Assembly: GCF_903166585.1 (NCBI RefSeq) | Contig: NZ_CAESCM010000013.1 | Coordinates: 1 to 64,000, forward strand | Source of the DNA: Pedobacter ghigonis | GTDB taxonomy: Bacteria; Bacteroidota; Bacteroidia; Sphingobacteriales; Sphingobacteriaceae | Reading direction: 5' to 3' | DNA: 64,000 bases | Shown: in pieces, positions 1-8,576 of the stretch | Layout of the letters: every line of letters starts with the position of its first letter | How positions within the stretch are numbered: position 1 is the stretch's first letter | The notes under the pieces: model-generated | The model's input: the letters and a program-made list of their open reading frames with translations, nothing else | The model's database searches: none | What the model was told of the DNA's origin: nothing | Position numbers and translations under genes: made by a program

Positions 1-88
1 CTTTAATGTATTGAGAAAAGCTATTTTTATCCTGAATGAAGTCAAATGTTTTTTTTAGGAGCCACTTTATGTTGCTCCCCAATTTGGT
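1..88 (-). pseudogene. Possible coding remnant running off the left edge
   Basis: Read on the minus strand, this stretch stays open for about 29 codons to the window edge and has a protein-like composition, including the string KKTFDFIQDKNSFSQYIK. It has no ATG. A TGA closes the frame at 91-89, and the only start-like codon is TTG at 82. A neighbouring frame does begin with ATG at 107 and would join this one if the run of eight A (plus-strand T at 49-56) were one base shorter; as written it stops at 44-42. It may be a gene broken at the homopolymer, the 5' end of a gene with a rare start, or chance. I do not recognise the product. Confidence 0.25.
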
Positions 89-133
89 TCAAAGAAATTA
101 TACTCATTTCAATCTTATTGTTTAATAACTAAA

Positions 134-174
134 TATCGTCATAAATATTTGAATATCAAATATTTATGACGATA
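134..174. repeat. Perfect 19-bp inverted repeat, 3-nt spacer
   Basis: The arm at 134-152 (TATCGTCATAAATATTTGA) is exactly complementary to 156-174, separated by ATA. There is no T-run after either arm, so it is not an ordinary intrinsic terminator. The symmetry would suit a protein-binding site or a cruciform, but nothing nearby identifies a partner. Confidence 0.8.
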
Positions 175-185
175 AGTTAATAGCA

Positions 186-238
186 TTGGTGAGGACACCA
201 ACCGCTAGCAGGTCTCTGGTGGTTGGTGTCTCCACCAA
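186..238. repeat. REP-like imperfect palindrome
   Basis: TTGGTGAGGACACCAACC at 186-203 pairs with GGTTGGTGTCTCCACCAA at 221-238 except for a two-base swap. It lies between the left-edge hairpin and the 3' end of the fatty acid hydroxylase gene. The look is that of a dispersed extragenic palindrome. It could also act as a weak transcription stop. Confidence 0.65.
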
Positions 239-260
239 CCACTTTAATCATCCAATAAGT

Positions 261-1400
261 TTACCTATCGCTACGCTCTTCCATATTCAGATCAGTATCG
301 AAAGGGCTTTTGGTAAATGGGTAAATGGTTTGTTTCACAAATCCTTTTGGGTAAGCAGCTTCGTGCACGCCGGTTCCGGCAGGCCATTCCTTTCCAGGTA
401 AATAATAGGTGCCAAACAGCATATCAATAAATGGAAATATCGATGCGAAATTATGTCCGTAATATTTAGGATCTTCGCAATGGTGCCAATGGTGATATTG
501 AGGGGTGGTGAAGATGTATTTGAGTGGCCCGAAGTTAATTCGAGTGTTGGCGTGAATCAAAACCGCATGAATGGCAATAAAAATGATGTACACATTAAAT
601 ACTGTTGACGAAAAACCCAGGATATACAACGGGATAAAAGTCATGGCGCGGGTAAAAAAGATATCGATAAAATGTGTTCGGCTTCCGGCCAGCCAATCCA
701 TGTTTTGGGTAGAATGGTGGATGGAATGAAAACGCCACAAAGCAACCCTGGTATGGAAAAAGCGATGTGCCCAATATTGAAATAAATCGGTACTGAAGAA
801 CGCCAGAAAAAGGGCCAGGGCAAAAGGCAAACTTTGAACCCAGGTATGGATTTTATCTAAACCCATCCAGCCGAAAAAGAGCACTGCGGGTTTTTGAGTT
901 ACAATGCCAAAAAACTGAATAAATAAATGGCTGATTACAAAATAGGTTAAATCGGTACGCCACTCTTCGTGAAACTTGGTCTGATTGGTGTTTTTGGGAA
1001 AAAACAACTCCAGCGGTACAAAAATGGCTACCATTAAGAGTAAATCCAAAATCATCCAGTCTAAACCAAAATGCCAGCTCGATTTGGCAACATCTCTGCC
1101 CTCAACGGTTACAGCGCCCAATAACACAGCGAAGGCAGCCAATAGAAAACCCGGCCAGCCCCACCTTAATTTTTTGCTTAAAATAATGCTTAATGCCGAA
1201 AAGAAGAAAGATGCAATTACCCCGCCAAGCATTAAAACCTCCATACTGTCTTTCGTGTAAATTTCACGGAATTCGGGTGTGGTAAGTTTCTCCGGATAAT
1301 GAAAGCAGAGAATACCCAGTAATGCCAGAACAGCTAAAAATATAGAAATATAGCCACTAATCTGACCTTGACCAACTACTAAGCGTTTATTTGGAGACAT
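261..1400 (-). CDS. Sterol desaturase / fatty acid hydroxylase family membrane protein
   Basis: An integral membrane di-iron oxygenase of the fatty acid hydroxylase superfamily, expected to hydroxylate or desaturate a lipid; the substrate cannot be told from sequence. The three histidine clusters that bind iron are visible: HRFFH at about residues 212-216, HSIHH at 225-229 and HHWHH at 303-307. Several hydrophobic helices fill the N-terminal half, starting near residue 15. I place the start at the ATG at 1400 (protein begins MSPNKRLVV, 379 aa). An upstream ATG at 1442 would add 14 residues with no family character. It stands alone, divergent from lpxK. Family is confident; function is general. 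Confidence 0.88.
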   Translation of the reverse strand: MSPNKRLVVGQGQISGYISIFLAVLALLGILCFHYPEKLTTPEFREIYTKDSMEVLMLGGVIASFFFSALSIILSKKLRWGWPGFLLAAFAVLLGAVTVEGRDVAKSSWHFGLDWMILDLLLMVAIFVPLELFFPKNTNQTKFHEEWRTDLTYFVISHLFIQFFGIVTQKPAVLFFGWMGLDKIHTWVQSLPFALALFLAFFSTDLFQYWAHRFFHTRVALWRFHSIHHSTQNMDWLAGSRTHFIDIFFTRAMTFIPLYILGFSSTVFNVYIIFIAIHAVLIHANTRINFGPLKYIFTTPQYHHWHHCEDPKYYGHNFASIFPFIDMLFGTYYLPGKEWPAGTGVHEAAYPKGFVKQTIYPFTKSPFDTDLNMEERSDR

Positions 1401-1581
1401 GCGTTTATGTTTTGATAGGGAACAATTATAGTAAAAAAACATAAATTAATAGTCAAGACCCGAAGAAGTCAAGCGCTTCCATCAACCATTTTACATCTTC
1501 TTTCTAAGATATTCGTTCAAACCATTTCAGTTGCTTAACGGTTGCTTTATTGAGTAATGCCTTTCTTTTTTAAATAATCAG

Positions 1582-1589
1582 TATTTTTG
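1582..1589 (+). promoter_or_regulatory. Candidate -7 element for lpxK operon
   Basis: TATTTTTG matches the Bacteroidota -7 consensus TAnnTTTG and ends 13 bases before the lpxK start codon. No well-spaced -33 TTTG is visible, so this is a weak call. Confidence 0.35.
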
Positions 1590-1602
1590 AATCCACGACA
1601 CT

Positions 1603-2664
1603 ATGCTAGTTAATTATTTACGCCTTCTGCTCCTTCCTTTTTCATTTATTTATGGAATGGCTGTTGTTCTCCGGAAAAAGCTGTACGATTGGGGAATCAT
1701 GCGCAGTGTATCGTTCGATCTGCCTGTAATTTGTGTTGGTAACCTGGCTGTTGGTGGCTCTGGAAAAACACCGACAACAGAATACCTTCTGAGGTTGCTG
1801 TCAGGTTATAAAGTTGCTATTTTAAGCCGGGGATATGGTCGTAAAACCAAAGGCTTTATCCTGGCCGATGCTAGTGCTACAGCCGAAACAATAGGCGACG
1901 AGCCTTTGCAATACTATCAGAAATTTAAAGAAGTTACAGTAGCCGTTTGCGAAGACCGGGTGGCAGGGGTAAAGCAATTGCAAAACGATCACGATGTAAT
2001 TATTCTGGATGATGCTTTTCAACACCGGGCAATAAGAGCAGGTTTTAATATTCTGCTTTTCGAATTCAGGAAACTGGGCACTTTGCAGTTTTTATTGCCG
2101 GCCGGAAATCTAAGGGATGTTTTTGCTTCGCGCAAAAGGGCTGATGTGCTTTTGGTTACCAAGTCCCCGGTACCGCTCCTGCATGTGGCGCAGCAGGCAT
2201 CTATAAACGAATTACAACCTGATAACAACCAGCCGGTCTTGCATGCTTATTTAAAGTATGGCCAGCTGCAACACCTGTACCGGGAAGAAAGCAGGCCGCT
2301 CGATTCGATTAAGGATTTTGAGGTTTTCCTGCTAACAGGTATCGCCAATCCAGAACCCTTAATAGAAGAGCTCCAGAAATATACCCAAAGCATTAAACAC
2401 GAAGCATTCAGGGATCATTACGCCTTTAAGCATACCGATATCAGTAAGTTAAAAACAGCTTTTGAAGCAGAAATAAAAAAAGAAAAAATCATCATCACAA
2501 CAGAAAAGGATAGCAAACGTTTAAGAGCTACCGGATTTGAAGATTTACTGGTAAATTTACCCGTATATTATTTACCCATTGAGGTTGAATTATTTGAAGA
2601 AGATAAGATTACCTTTGACGAACTCATTTTAAATTATGTTAAGAGCAATAGAAGAAACCGTTGA
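1603..2664 (+). CDS. lpxK: Tetraacyldisaccharide 4'-kinase
   Basis: LpxK phosphorylates the 4' position of the lipid A precursor at the inner face of the cytoplasmic membrane, the sixth step of the Raetz pathway. The 353-residue length fits the family. A hydrophobic N-terminal segment (about residues 3-22) anchors it, and the P-loop VGGSGKT lies at about residues 50-56, in the usual place for LpxK. The next gene, purine nucleoside phosphorylase, starts 29 bases before this one ends, so the two are probably translationally coupled. lpxB, a neighbour in the pathway, is far away in this window at 45.3 kb. High confidence. Confidence 0.95.
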   Translation: MLVNYLRLLLLPFSFIYGMAVVLRKKLYDWGIMRSVSFDLPVICVGNLAVGGSGKTPTTEYLLRLLSGYKVAILSRGYGRKTKGFILADASATAETIGDEPLQYYQKFKEVTVAVCEDRVAGVKQLQNDHDVIILDDAFQHRAIRAGFNILLFEFRKLGTLQFLLPAGNLRDVFASRKRADVLLVTKSPVPLLHVAQQASINELQPDNNQPVLHAYLKYGQLQHLYREESRPLDSIKDFEVFLLTGIANPEPLIEELQKYTQSIKHEAFRDHYAFKHTDISKLKTAFEAEIKKEKIIITTEKDSKRLRATGFEDLLVNLPVYYLPIEVELFEEDKITFDELILNYVKSNRRNR

Positions 2665-3451
2665 ATATATAAAACGTAAAACAGAGAATTTTAAACCGGA
2701 GATAGGCATTGTTTTAGGTACAGGGCTCGGCGGGCTGGTTAAAGATATCGAAGTCGAGCATCAGCTTATGTATTCTAATATCCCGAATTTCCCGATTTCT
2801 ACGCTTGAATTTCACAGCGGAAAGCTTATTTTCGGAACTTTAAACGGAAAGAAAATTGTGGCTATGCAAGGTCGTTTGCACTATTACGAAGGTTATAGTA
2901 TGCAGCAAATTACTTTTCCGGTGCGAGTAATGAAAGGCTTAGGCATCGAAAACCTGATTGTTTCTAACGCTGCCGGTTCATTAAACCCTGAGTTTAAGAA
3001 AGGTGATTTAATGATTATAGAAGATCATATTAACCTGCAACCCGATAATCCGCTAAGAGGCTTGATTGAAAGCGAACTGGGACCGCGTTTTCCGGATATG
3101 AGCCAGCCATATAAACGTTCTATTATTGCCAAAGCTTTAGAAATAGCCAAAAATGTTGATGTAAAATGCCACAAAGGTGTTTACGTAGCTGTTTCTGGTC
3201 CTAATTTAGAAACCAAGGCTGAATATAAATACCTGCGTTTAATTGGTGCCGATGCTGTGGGCATGAGCACTGTACCCGAAGTTATTGTAGCCAACCATGC
3301 CGGTTTGCCTGTTTTTGCCATTTCCGTATTAACGGATGAGGGATTTCCGGAAGATTTACAACCTTTTAACCTTGACGAAATTTTAGAGGCTGCAGCTAAG
3401 GCCGAGCCTAAAATGACCGAAATTTTAACCCGCTTAATTGCCGAACTGTAA
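2636..3451 (+). CDS. Purine nucleoside phosphorylase (trimeric PNP-I type)
   Basis: A cytoplasmic enzyme that splits purine nucleosides with phosphate to free base and (deoxy)ribose 1-phosphate in purine salvage. Recognisable blocks: the glycine-rich GTGLGGL near residues 28-34, HSGKL in the phosphate site, QGRLHYYEGY, SNAAGS, and the long signature around YVAVSGPNLETKAEY followed by GADAVGMSTVPE. At 271 residues it has the size of the trimeric family (PunA / human PNP). Its start overlaps the 3' end of lpxK by 29 bases, and only 1 base separates its stop from the next start codon, so lpxK, this gene and the porin gene look like one operon. Confidence 0.95.
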   Translation: MLRAIEETVEYIKRKTENFKPEIGIVLGTGLGGLVKDIEVEHQLMYSNIPNFPISTLEFHSGKLIFGTLNGKKIVAMQGRLHYYEGYSMQQITFPVRVMKGLGIENLIVSNAAGSLNPEFKKGDLMIIEDHINLQPDNPLRGLIESELGPRFPDMSQPYKRSIIAKALEIAKNVDVKCHKGVYVAVSGPNLETKAEYKYLRLIGADAVGMSTVPEVIVANHAGLPVFAISVLTDEGFPEDLQPFNLDEILEAAAKAEPKMTEILTRLIAEL

Positions 3452-3452
3452 G

Positions 3453-5462
3453 ATGCGTAATATTGTTCAGATCTGTTTTTTGATTATCGTGCTCATGGGC
3501 ATCAACAAAGCCTTTGCACAAGATTTAAAAACAAGTGTTGGTACCAATAAAGAACTCGATTCGGTTAGAAAAAAGCTGGATGGGGGTAAGGATTCGGTAG
3601 TTTTTACGGCAAAATACATTCGTTTTACTAAGCTATCTTTAACCAAAGATAGTATTGTGCTGTTGCCACTCGATACCTCTACCACCAATATCCAGAATTA
3701 TAGTCCGCTTTTACAACCTACACACCCCACCATTAGCAATGGTAATATGGGACTTTCGGCCAGGCCTTTATTGTTCGAACCGAGCAAGCGCATTGGTTTC
3801 GATGTGGGTTTCCATTCGCTCGATTATTATGCCTTAACGCCCGAAGATATTATTTACTATCAGGCTCGAACGCCTTTTACAAGCTTATATTTTGTAAGCG
3901 CGGGTCAAAAGGAGCAACTTTTTAGGGCTATTCACACCCAAAATATTAAACGAAACTGGAATGTTGGGGTAAATTTTAACCGTGGCGACTCCAAGGGTTT
4001 TTATGCGAGGCAGCGTGGCGATAACTTAAATGTAGCGGTGTTTTCGTGGTATCAATCGCCTAGCAAACGTTATAACATGTGGGCTTCGGCAATTTTTAAT
4101 ACCATGCGTGGTTACGAGAATGGATCGGTAACTTCTGCCAAACAGATATTTAATCCCGATTATTCTACCATTAGCAGGGAGGCCGAACCAGTAAATCTGT
4201 CATCAGCCCGGAATATTTATAAGAAAAATACCCTGTTTTTAAAGCAGACTTATTATGTGGGCCGTATCGATACCTCTGCCAATGCGAATAATGCAGTTTT
4301 ACCAACCAATAAGCTTACCCATACTTTTGAATACAATACCAATACCTACGATTTTTTAAAGAATGAAACTGATGTAAATAATGTGCTGCCTCCGGGAATT
4401 GCCAGTACTACCTTTACAAACGATTCGACCCGTGTGCTGCATGTTAAAAATGAGTTTATTTACAGTTTCTTCCTGCGACCTAAAAATTCGTCGGTAATTA
4501 AGAATGAGCTAAAGGTAGATGCGGGGATCAGGCACGATTATTATAAACATGAATTTCTGGGGCTTAAATTAGATGGTACCAGCTATGAGCAAAGCCGGGC
4601 TTATTACCAGAATATTACGGTTTTGGGTGCTGCGGGTTACCGATTTTCTACCAATGTCGATTTTAATTTAGACTTACAGCAAATCCTGCAAGGCGAAAAT
4701 GCCGGCGATTATCTGTATGAGGCCAAAAGTAAAATCCTTTTGGGTAAAACCATTGGCCGGATAGAACTTGGAGCTTATGCACAAAACCAGAGTCCATCAG
4801 CAATTTACGATTATTACCACGGTAACCACTACAAATGGACCAATAACGATTTTAAGAATACCAAAATCCTGAATCTCTCTTTCAATTACATTAACGATAA
4901 GTACGACCTTACCGCAGGGGCAAAATACTTCTTAACCAGTAATTACCTGTATTTTGCTGCCGACCACAGTAACGGTACAACGGCTATCCTGCCTAAACAG
5001 GCTACAGCAGATATCAGCTTAATCAGAATCGATGTATTAAAGAAATGGCGCTTTGGTAAGTTTGCGTTAGAAAACTATGTGGCCTACCAAAAAACCGATA
5101 AAAATGCTGTTTTAAGAACACCGGAGATTTATACCTACAACAGTATTTATTTCAATAATACCTTCTTTAAAGTGTTGAAGGCAAATATCGGATTCGATGT
5201 TCGCTACAATTCGGAGTATGCAAACTATTTGTACTCGCCGGCTACTGCACAGTTTTATATTGATGAGGATAATCCGGTTAATTTACAGTCGAAACCAATT
5301 GTTGATGTGTTTTTTAAAGCAAATTTAAGAAGAGCAAATATCTTTGTTAAATATGATTTCGTAAACCAGGGGCTTTTCCAGAAGGGATACTTTACTGTTA
5401 ACCGCTATCCGATGCAGGATGCCTTGCTTAAATTTGGGGTGAGCTGGAATTTTTACGATTAG
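3453..5462 (+). CDS. Putative porin (Porin_10-like outer membrane beta-barrel)
   Basis: A large outer membrane barrel of the Bacteroidota 'putative porin' family. I chose the ATG at 3453 (protein begins MRNIVQICF): it gives a clean signal peptide ending near AFAQ, while the ATG at 3438 lies within the upstream gene. The body is rich in alternating aromatic and polar residues typical of beta strands, and the last residues (KFGVSWNFYD) form the aromatic-rich C-terminal strand expected for BAM-inserted barrels. It is the last gene of the lpxK-pnp operon and is followed by a strong terminator. Substrate unknown. Family assignment rests on overall look and length (669 aa). Confidence 0.8.
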   Translation: MRNIVQICFLIIVLMGINKAFAQDLKTSVGTNKELDSVRKKLDGGKDSVVFTAKYIRFTKLSLTKDSIVLLPLDTSTTNIQNYSPLLQPTHPTISNGNMGLSARPLLFEPSKRIGFDVGFHSLDYYALTPEDIIYYQARTPFTSLYFVSAGQKEQLFRAIHTQNIKRNWNVGVNFNRGDSKGFYARQRGDNLNVAVFSWYQSPSKRYNMWASAIFNTMRGYENGSVTSAKQIFNPDYSTISREAEPVNLSSARNIYKKNTLFLKQTYYVGRIDTSANANNAVLPTNKLTHTFEYNTNTYDFLKNETDVNNVLPPGIASTTFTNDSTRVLHVKNEFIYSFFLRPKNSSVIKNELKVDAGIRHDYYKHEFLGLKLDGTSYEQSRAYYQNITVLGAAGYRFSTNVDFNLDLQQILQGENAGDYLYEAKSKILLGKTIGRIELGAYAQNQSPSAIYDYYHGNHYKWTNNDFKNTKILNLSFNYINDKYDLTAGAKYFLTSNYLYFAADHSNGTTAILPKQATADISLIRIDVLKKWRFGKFALENYVAYQKTDKNAVLRTPEIYTYNSIYFNNTFFKVLKANIGFDVRYNSEYANYLYSPATAQFYIDEDNPVNLQSKPIVDVFFKANLRRANIFVKYDFVNQGLFQKGYFTVNRYPMQDALLKFGVSWNFYD

Positions 5463-5481
5463 GCATTCAATCAAAAAGCAT

Positions 5482-5524
5482 AAAAAAACCTTCCCGATTT
5501 TACACCGGGAAGGTTTTTGTTTTT
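5482..5524. terminator. Bidirectional intrinsic terminator
   Basis: The arms CCTTCCCG and CGGGAAGG are flanked by seven A on the left and a T-rich run on the right. It sits between the converging porin and barrel genes and can serve both. Confidence 0.9.
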
Positions 5525-5541
5525 CATAGGTATGTTATTGC

Positions 5542-6273
5542 TTAGAAAGAATAACCTACTGTAAATCCTAACACACGATTGGTAAATTTATTGCTGTTCG
5601 CTTGTCTGTCTTTTGGAGTTAAATCAGATAAACCTAAACCATAGTTAGCACCTACCAAGAAACCTGCTGAAGTACGATAAGTTAAGCCAAAGTTTGCACC
5701 AAAATCAATAGAGCTCTGATCTTTATCGTTTGCGCTACCAAAGCTTAAATCCCTGTCGTTACTGCTGGTACTGGTTACACTCGAATTGGTGTTGTTATTT
5801 ACAGTAGTAGTTGTGGTATTTCCTTTGTTTTTACCAGAAATGTTAAATCCAATATACGGACCGGCACTAATTTGCACTGCACCAGCATCGCCTGTTGGAA
5901 TATTAAATACCGCATTAACCGGTACTTCAATAGCCATTACATTTGTTTTTACTGATGAAGTAGTAGTTGTAGTAGTAGCGCCTACAGTTGCAGAACTGGT
6001 GCCTTCAAATTTTACACCTTTATTTTGCAATGAAATTCCGGGCTGGATAAAAAAGTTGTTAGCCACACCAAAATCTCCGAAAGCGGTAACATTATAGCCA
6101 AGATTGTTTTTAGCATTGTCATTGTAGATAGATTCATTATCTCCACTTGAATGAATTTTAGCTAAGTTAACTCCTGCCTTAATACCAAATCTTGAAGTAG
6201 TACCTGTAGTTGATTGTGCGAAAGCACCTGTTGCTAATAAAATAACCGATGCACTTAATAATAACTTTTTCAT
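5542..6273 (-). CDS. Outer membrane beta-barrel protein (PorT/OMP_b-brl type)
   Basis: A 243-residue secreted protein with a signal peptide (MKKLLLSASVILLATGAFAQ) followed by a mature part starting near SRFGIKAGVNLAKI, the usual opening of the Bacteroidota 'outer membrane beta-barrel' or 'porin family' proteins. Glycine/aromatic strand patterns recur to the end (VLGFTVGYSF). A Thr/Ser/Asn-rich loop occupies about residues 95-180. No specific function can be given. It converges on the porin gene across a shared terminator. Confidence 0.85.
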   Translation of the reverse strand: MKKLLLSASVILLATGAFAQSTTGTTSRFGIKAGVNLAKIHSSGDNESIYNDNAKNNLGYNVTAFGDFGVANNFFIQPGISLQNKGVKFEGTSSATVGATTTTTTSSVKTNVMAIEVPVNAVFNIPTGDAGAVQISAGPYIGFNISGKNKGNTTTTTVNNNTNSSVTSTSSNDRDLSFGSANDKDQSSIDFGANFGLTYRTSAGFLVGANYGLGLSDLTPKDRQANSNKFTNRVLGFTVGYSF

Positions 6274-6559
6274 AATATTTTTCTTTTAGAAAGATCTTGT
6301 TTAAAAAATTTCAGGCTTTAAACCTGTTGTTAATTACAAGCCTCATTTCCAAAAGCTGTGCCAAAGTATCAAGCGTGTTACAAATCGGATTGTAATGTGT
6401 TGGTTTACAGTAGTGTATTTGTGCCGAATTGGTATTATTACGGTATAGCTTTGCGCAAGAGATTTTTGTTCCTTATTGTATACATAACAGGAATATAGGG
6501 TTAAAGCCAGGTAGTTTTAAGCCTAAAATGAATAATGCCAGAAATGATTTTAGCAGAAA

Positions 6560-7852
6560 TTAAGTTTTTTGTGGTTTCTTTTTAGCTGCAGGAAAAAGTA
6601 CGTTGTTTAAAATAAGGCGATAGCCAGGTGAATTTGGATGCAGGTTTAAATCTGTTGGCGGATCGCCTACCGCATGCTGGTAATCTTCCGGATCGTGGCC
6701 ACCATAAAAGGTAAACTGGCCTTTACCAATTTCGCCATGGAGGTAACGTACCTCGGCAGCACCTTTATTTTCACCCAACACTGTTACACTCGTTTTAACC
6801 AGGCTCTTTTTAAAAGCAGTGGTTTGACCCATAAAACCTTTAATTACTTTGTCGTGGTCTTGTGTAAGCATGGTTGGTACCAAATCCCACTTGGCCGAAA
6901 AATCGAAAAGTGTGAAGTAATCGTTGGTTTGGTTCAAAGTGCGTGTTTGGGTAACATCAATATCCGAAAATTCATAATTCATGGGGTTGTTATCGAGCCT
7001 GAAATTCTGAAAGGCAAGTGTTTTATTGAAATCAAGTTTAGATTGTGCATTTGGGTCAGCAGCATCGCCATCAAACATCTGGGCACAAATATCCACGCCT
7101 TCGGCGGCCAGCGCGATATCAAAACTATCGGTACCCGAGCACATGGCAAACAGGAAACCGCCACCTGCACAGTACTCTTTTATGTGTTTGGCTACCGCAA
7201 GTTTCATTTCCGATACCTTTTTAAAACCCATGCGTTTGGCCAAAGTCTCCTGGTTTTTTACATCCTCCTGGTACCAGGTAGCATACCTGAAATTAGCCCA
7301 GAAACGACCATATTGACCTGTAAAATCTTCGTGGTGCAGGTGTAGCCAATCGTACTTGCTTAGCTTATCCTGCAAAATATCATCATCGTATATTACATCG
7401 TACGGAATTTCGGCATAGGTTAAAACCAAGGTAACGGCATCATCCCATGGCAATTTGCTTTTAGGTGAGTAAACAGCAATTTTTGGCGTTTTCTCCAGCT
7501 TTACCATTTCCATGTTTACCGAAGGATCGCTGATTTCGTTTAACAAACTAACCACTTTTCCATCGGCCATTACTTCGTACGATACGCCTCTTATTTTCAG
7601 TTCGTCTTCTACGGCTTTATTATATTTGATTAGAAAACTACCTCCACGGTAATTTAGAAGCCAATCTACCTCAACTTGTTTACTGATGGTCCAATACGCT
7701 ATACCATAGGCTTTAAGGTGGTTCTTCTGGTCTTCATCCATATAAATTAACAACGATGAAGCCTTAAGCCCCAAAGAACAGAGCAGACAGATGAGGAGGA
7801 TATAATATTTCTTTGTCAAAACTGATTTACTTAAAATACTAAAATACCTCAT
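6560..7852 (-). CDS. Conserved secreted protein often labelled 'asparagine synthetase B'
   Basis: A 430-residue protein with an N-terminal hydrophobic segment (about residues 15-32) that looks like a signal peptide or anchor, followed by conserved blocks such as MDEDQKNHLKAYGIAYW, DWLHLHHEDFTGQYG, FAMCSGTDSFDIALAAEG, YGGHDPEDYQH and PNSPGYRLILNNVLFPA. From memory, close homologues across Bacteroidota carry the database name asparagine synthetase B. I do not see support for that: there is no N-terminal Cys2 nucleophile, no ATP-pyrophosphatase SGGxDS loop, and the protein appears exported. The GGGFLFAMCSGTDS block is reminiscent of class-I-amidotransferase-like folds. Function unknown. Divergent from the cyclophilin gene. 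Confidence 0.75.
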   Translation of the reverse strand: MRYFSILSKSVLTKKYYILLICLLCSLGLKASSLLIYMDEDQKNHLKAYGIAYWTISKQVEVDWLLNYRGGSFLIKYNKAVEDELKIRGVSYEVMADGKVVSLLNEISDPSVNMEMVKLEKTPKIAVYSPKSKLPWDDAVTLVLTYAEIPYDVIYDDDILQDKLSKYDWLHLHHEDFTGQYGRFWANFRYATWYQEDVKNQETLAKRMGFKKVSEMKLAVAKHIKEYCAGGGFLFAMCSGTDSFDIALAAEGVDICAQMFDGDAADPNAQSKLDFNKTLAFQNFRLDNNPMNYEFSDIDVTQTRTLNQTNDYFTLFDFSAKWDLVPTMLTQDHDKVIKGFMGQTTAFKKSLVKTSVTVLGENKGAAEVRYLHGEIGKGQFTFYGGHDPEDYQHAVGDPPTDLNLHPNSPGYRLILNNVLFPAAKKKPQKT

Positions 7853-7977
7853 TTATACTGGATAGAAAAATTTAATGGTGTTATAAGTTATACAATTTTG
7901 TTATTTTTGCCCTCTACTTAAAAGATACTTCGTTCTTTTTAAGTAGAGAGATTTAAAAAATTAGTACCGATATTAAG

Positions 7978-8439
7978 ATGAGTAAAGCAATAATAAAAAC
8001 AGAAAAAGGCGATATGACCGTAGAATTCTACGATAACGATGCGCCAAAAGCCGTTGCAAACTTTAAAAAATTAGCTAAAGAAGGCTTTTATGATGGAGTA
8101 ACTTTTCACCGTGTAATTCCGAACTTTGTGGTTCAGGGTGGATGTCCGAATTCAAAAGATCCCGCTACTGCACATTTAGCTGGTACTGGTGGTCCGGGTT
8201 ACAAAATTGATTGCGAATTAGATGGCGATAACCAATATCACGATCGTGGTGTTTTATCAATGGCACATGCTGGCCGTAACACTGGTGGTTCGCAGTTTTT
8301 TATCTGCCACAGCAGAACAAACACTGCACACTTAGACCGTAACCATACTTGTTTTGGTAAAGTTGTAGAAAACGTAGATCTTGTTGATGATATCCGTCAA
8401 GGAGATAAGATTTTGAACATTGAAGTTTTAGAAGATTAA
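7978..8439 (+). CDS. Peptidyl-prolyl cis-trans isomerase, cyclophilin type
   Basis: A 153-residue cytoplasmic single-domain cyclophilin (no signal peptide) that isomerises X-Pro bonds. The conserved core is clear: NFKKLAKEGFYDGVTFHRVI, where the catalytic Arg sits in FHRVI, then GGCPN, GGPGYKI, GVLSMAHAG, GGSQFFI and HLDRNHTCFGKV. Length fits the small bacterial PpiB-like class. TATTTTTG at 7902-7909 matches the Bacteroidota -7 consensus and could be its promoter. A 137-base repeat-like gap separates it from the DUF5606 gene downstream. Confidence 0.95.
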   Translation: MSKAIIKTEKGDMTVEFYDNDAPKAVANFKKLAKEGFYDGVTFHRVIPNFVVQGGCPNSKDPATAHLAGTGGPGYKIDCELDGDNQYHDRGVLSMAHAGRNTGGSQFFICHSRTNTAHLDRNHTCFGKVVENVDLVDDIRQGDKILNIEVLED

Positions 8440-8576
8440 GAAAGCAAAGTGCTAAGGGCTTTGAGCATAGCGCTCTTTGCACTTCGCACCAGGCAAATGA
8501 TAACGCGATAGGCGTACGGCGAACAGGCGTTTTGTAACGCTTCACGCTAACCGCTAGCCGCCTAACACATACATAT
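8440..8576. repeat. Degenerate repeat-rich spacer
   Basis: The gap holds short, imperfect repeats such as CTAACCGCTAGCCGCC and a long weak hairpin (AAAGTGC near 8446 with a GCACTT partner near 8478). It has no open frame of note. It resembles the other low-complexity intergenic spacers of this window. Confidence 0.4.

Noticed and set aside
6674..7345. A long 223-codon frame opposite the 'asparagine synthetase B' gene
   Set aside because: It is an antisense shadow of a gene with clear conserved blocks, and has no domain or start context of its own.
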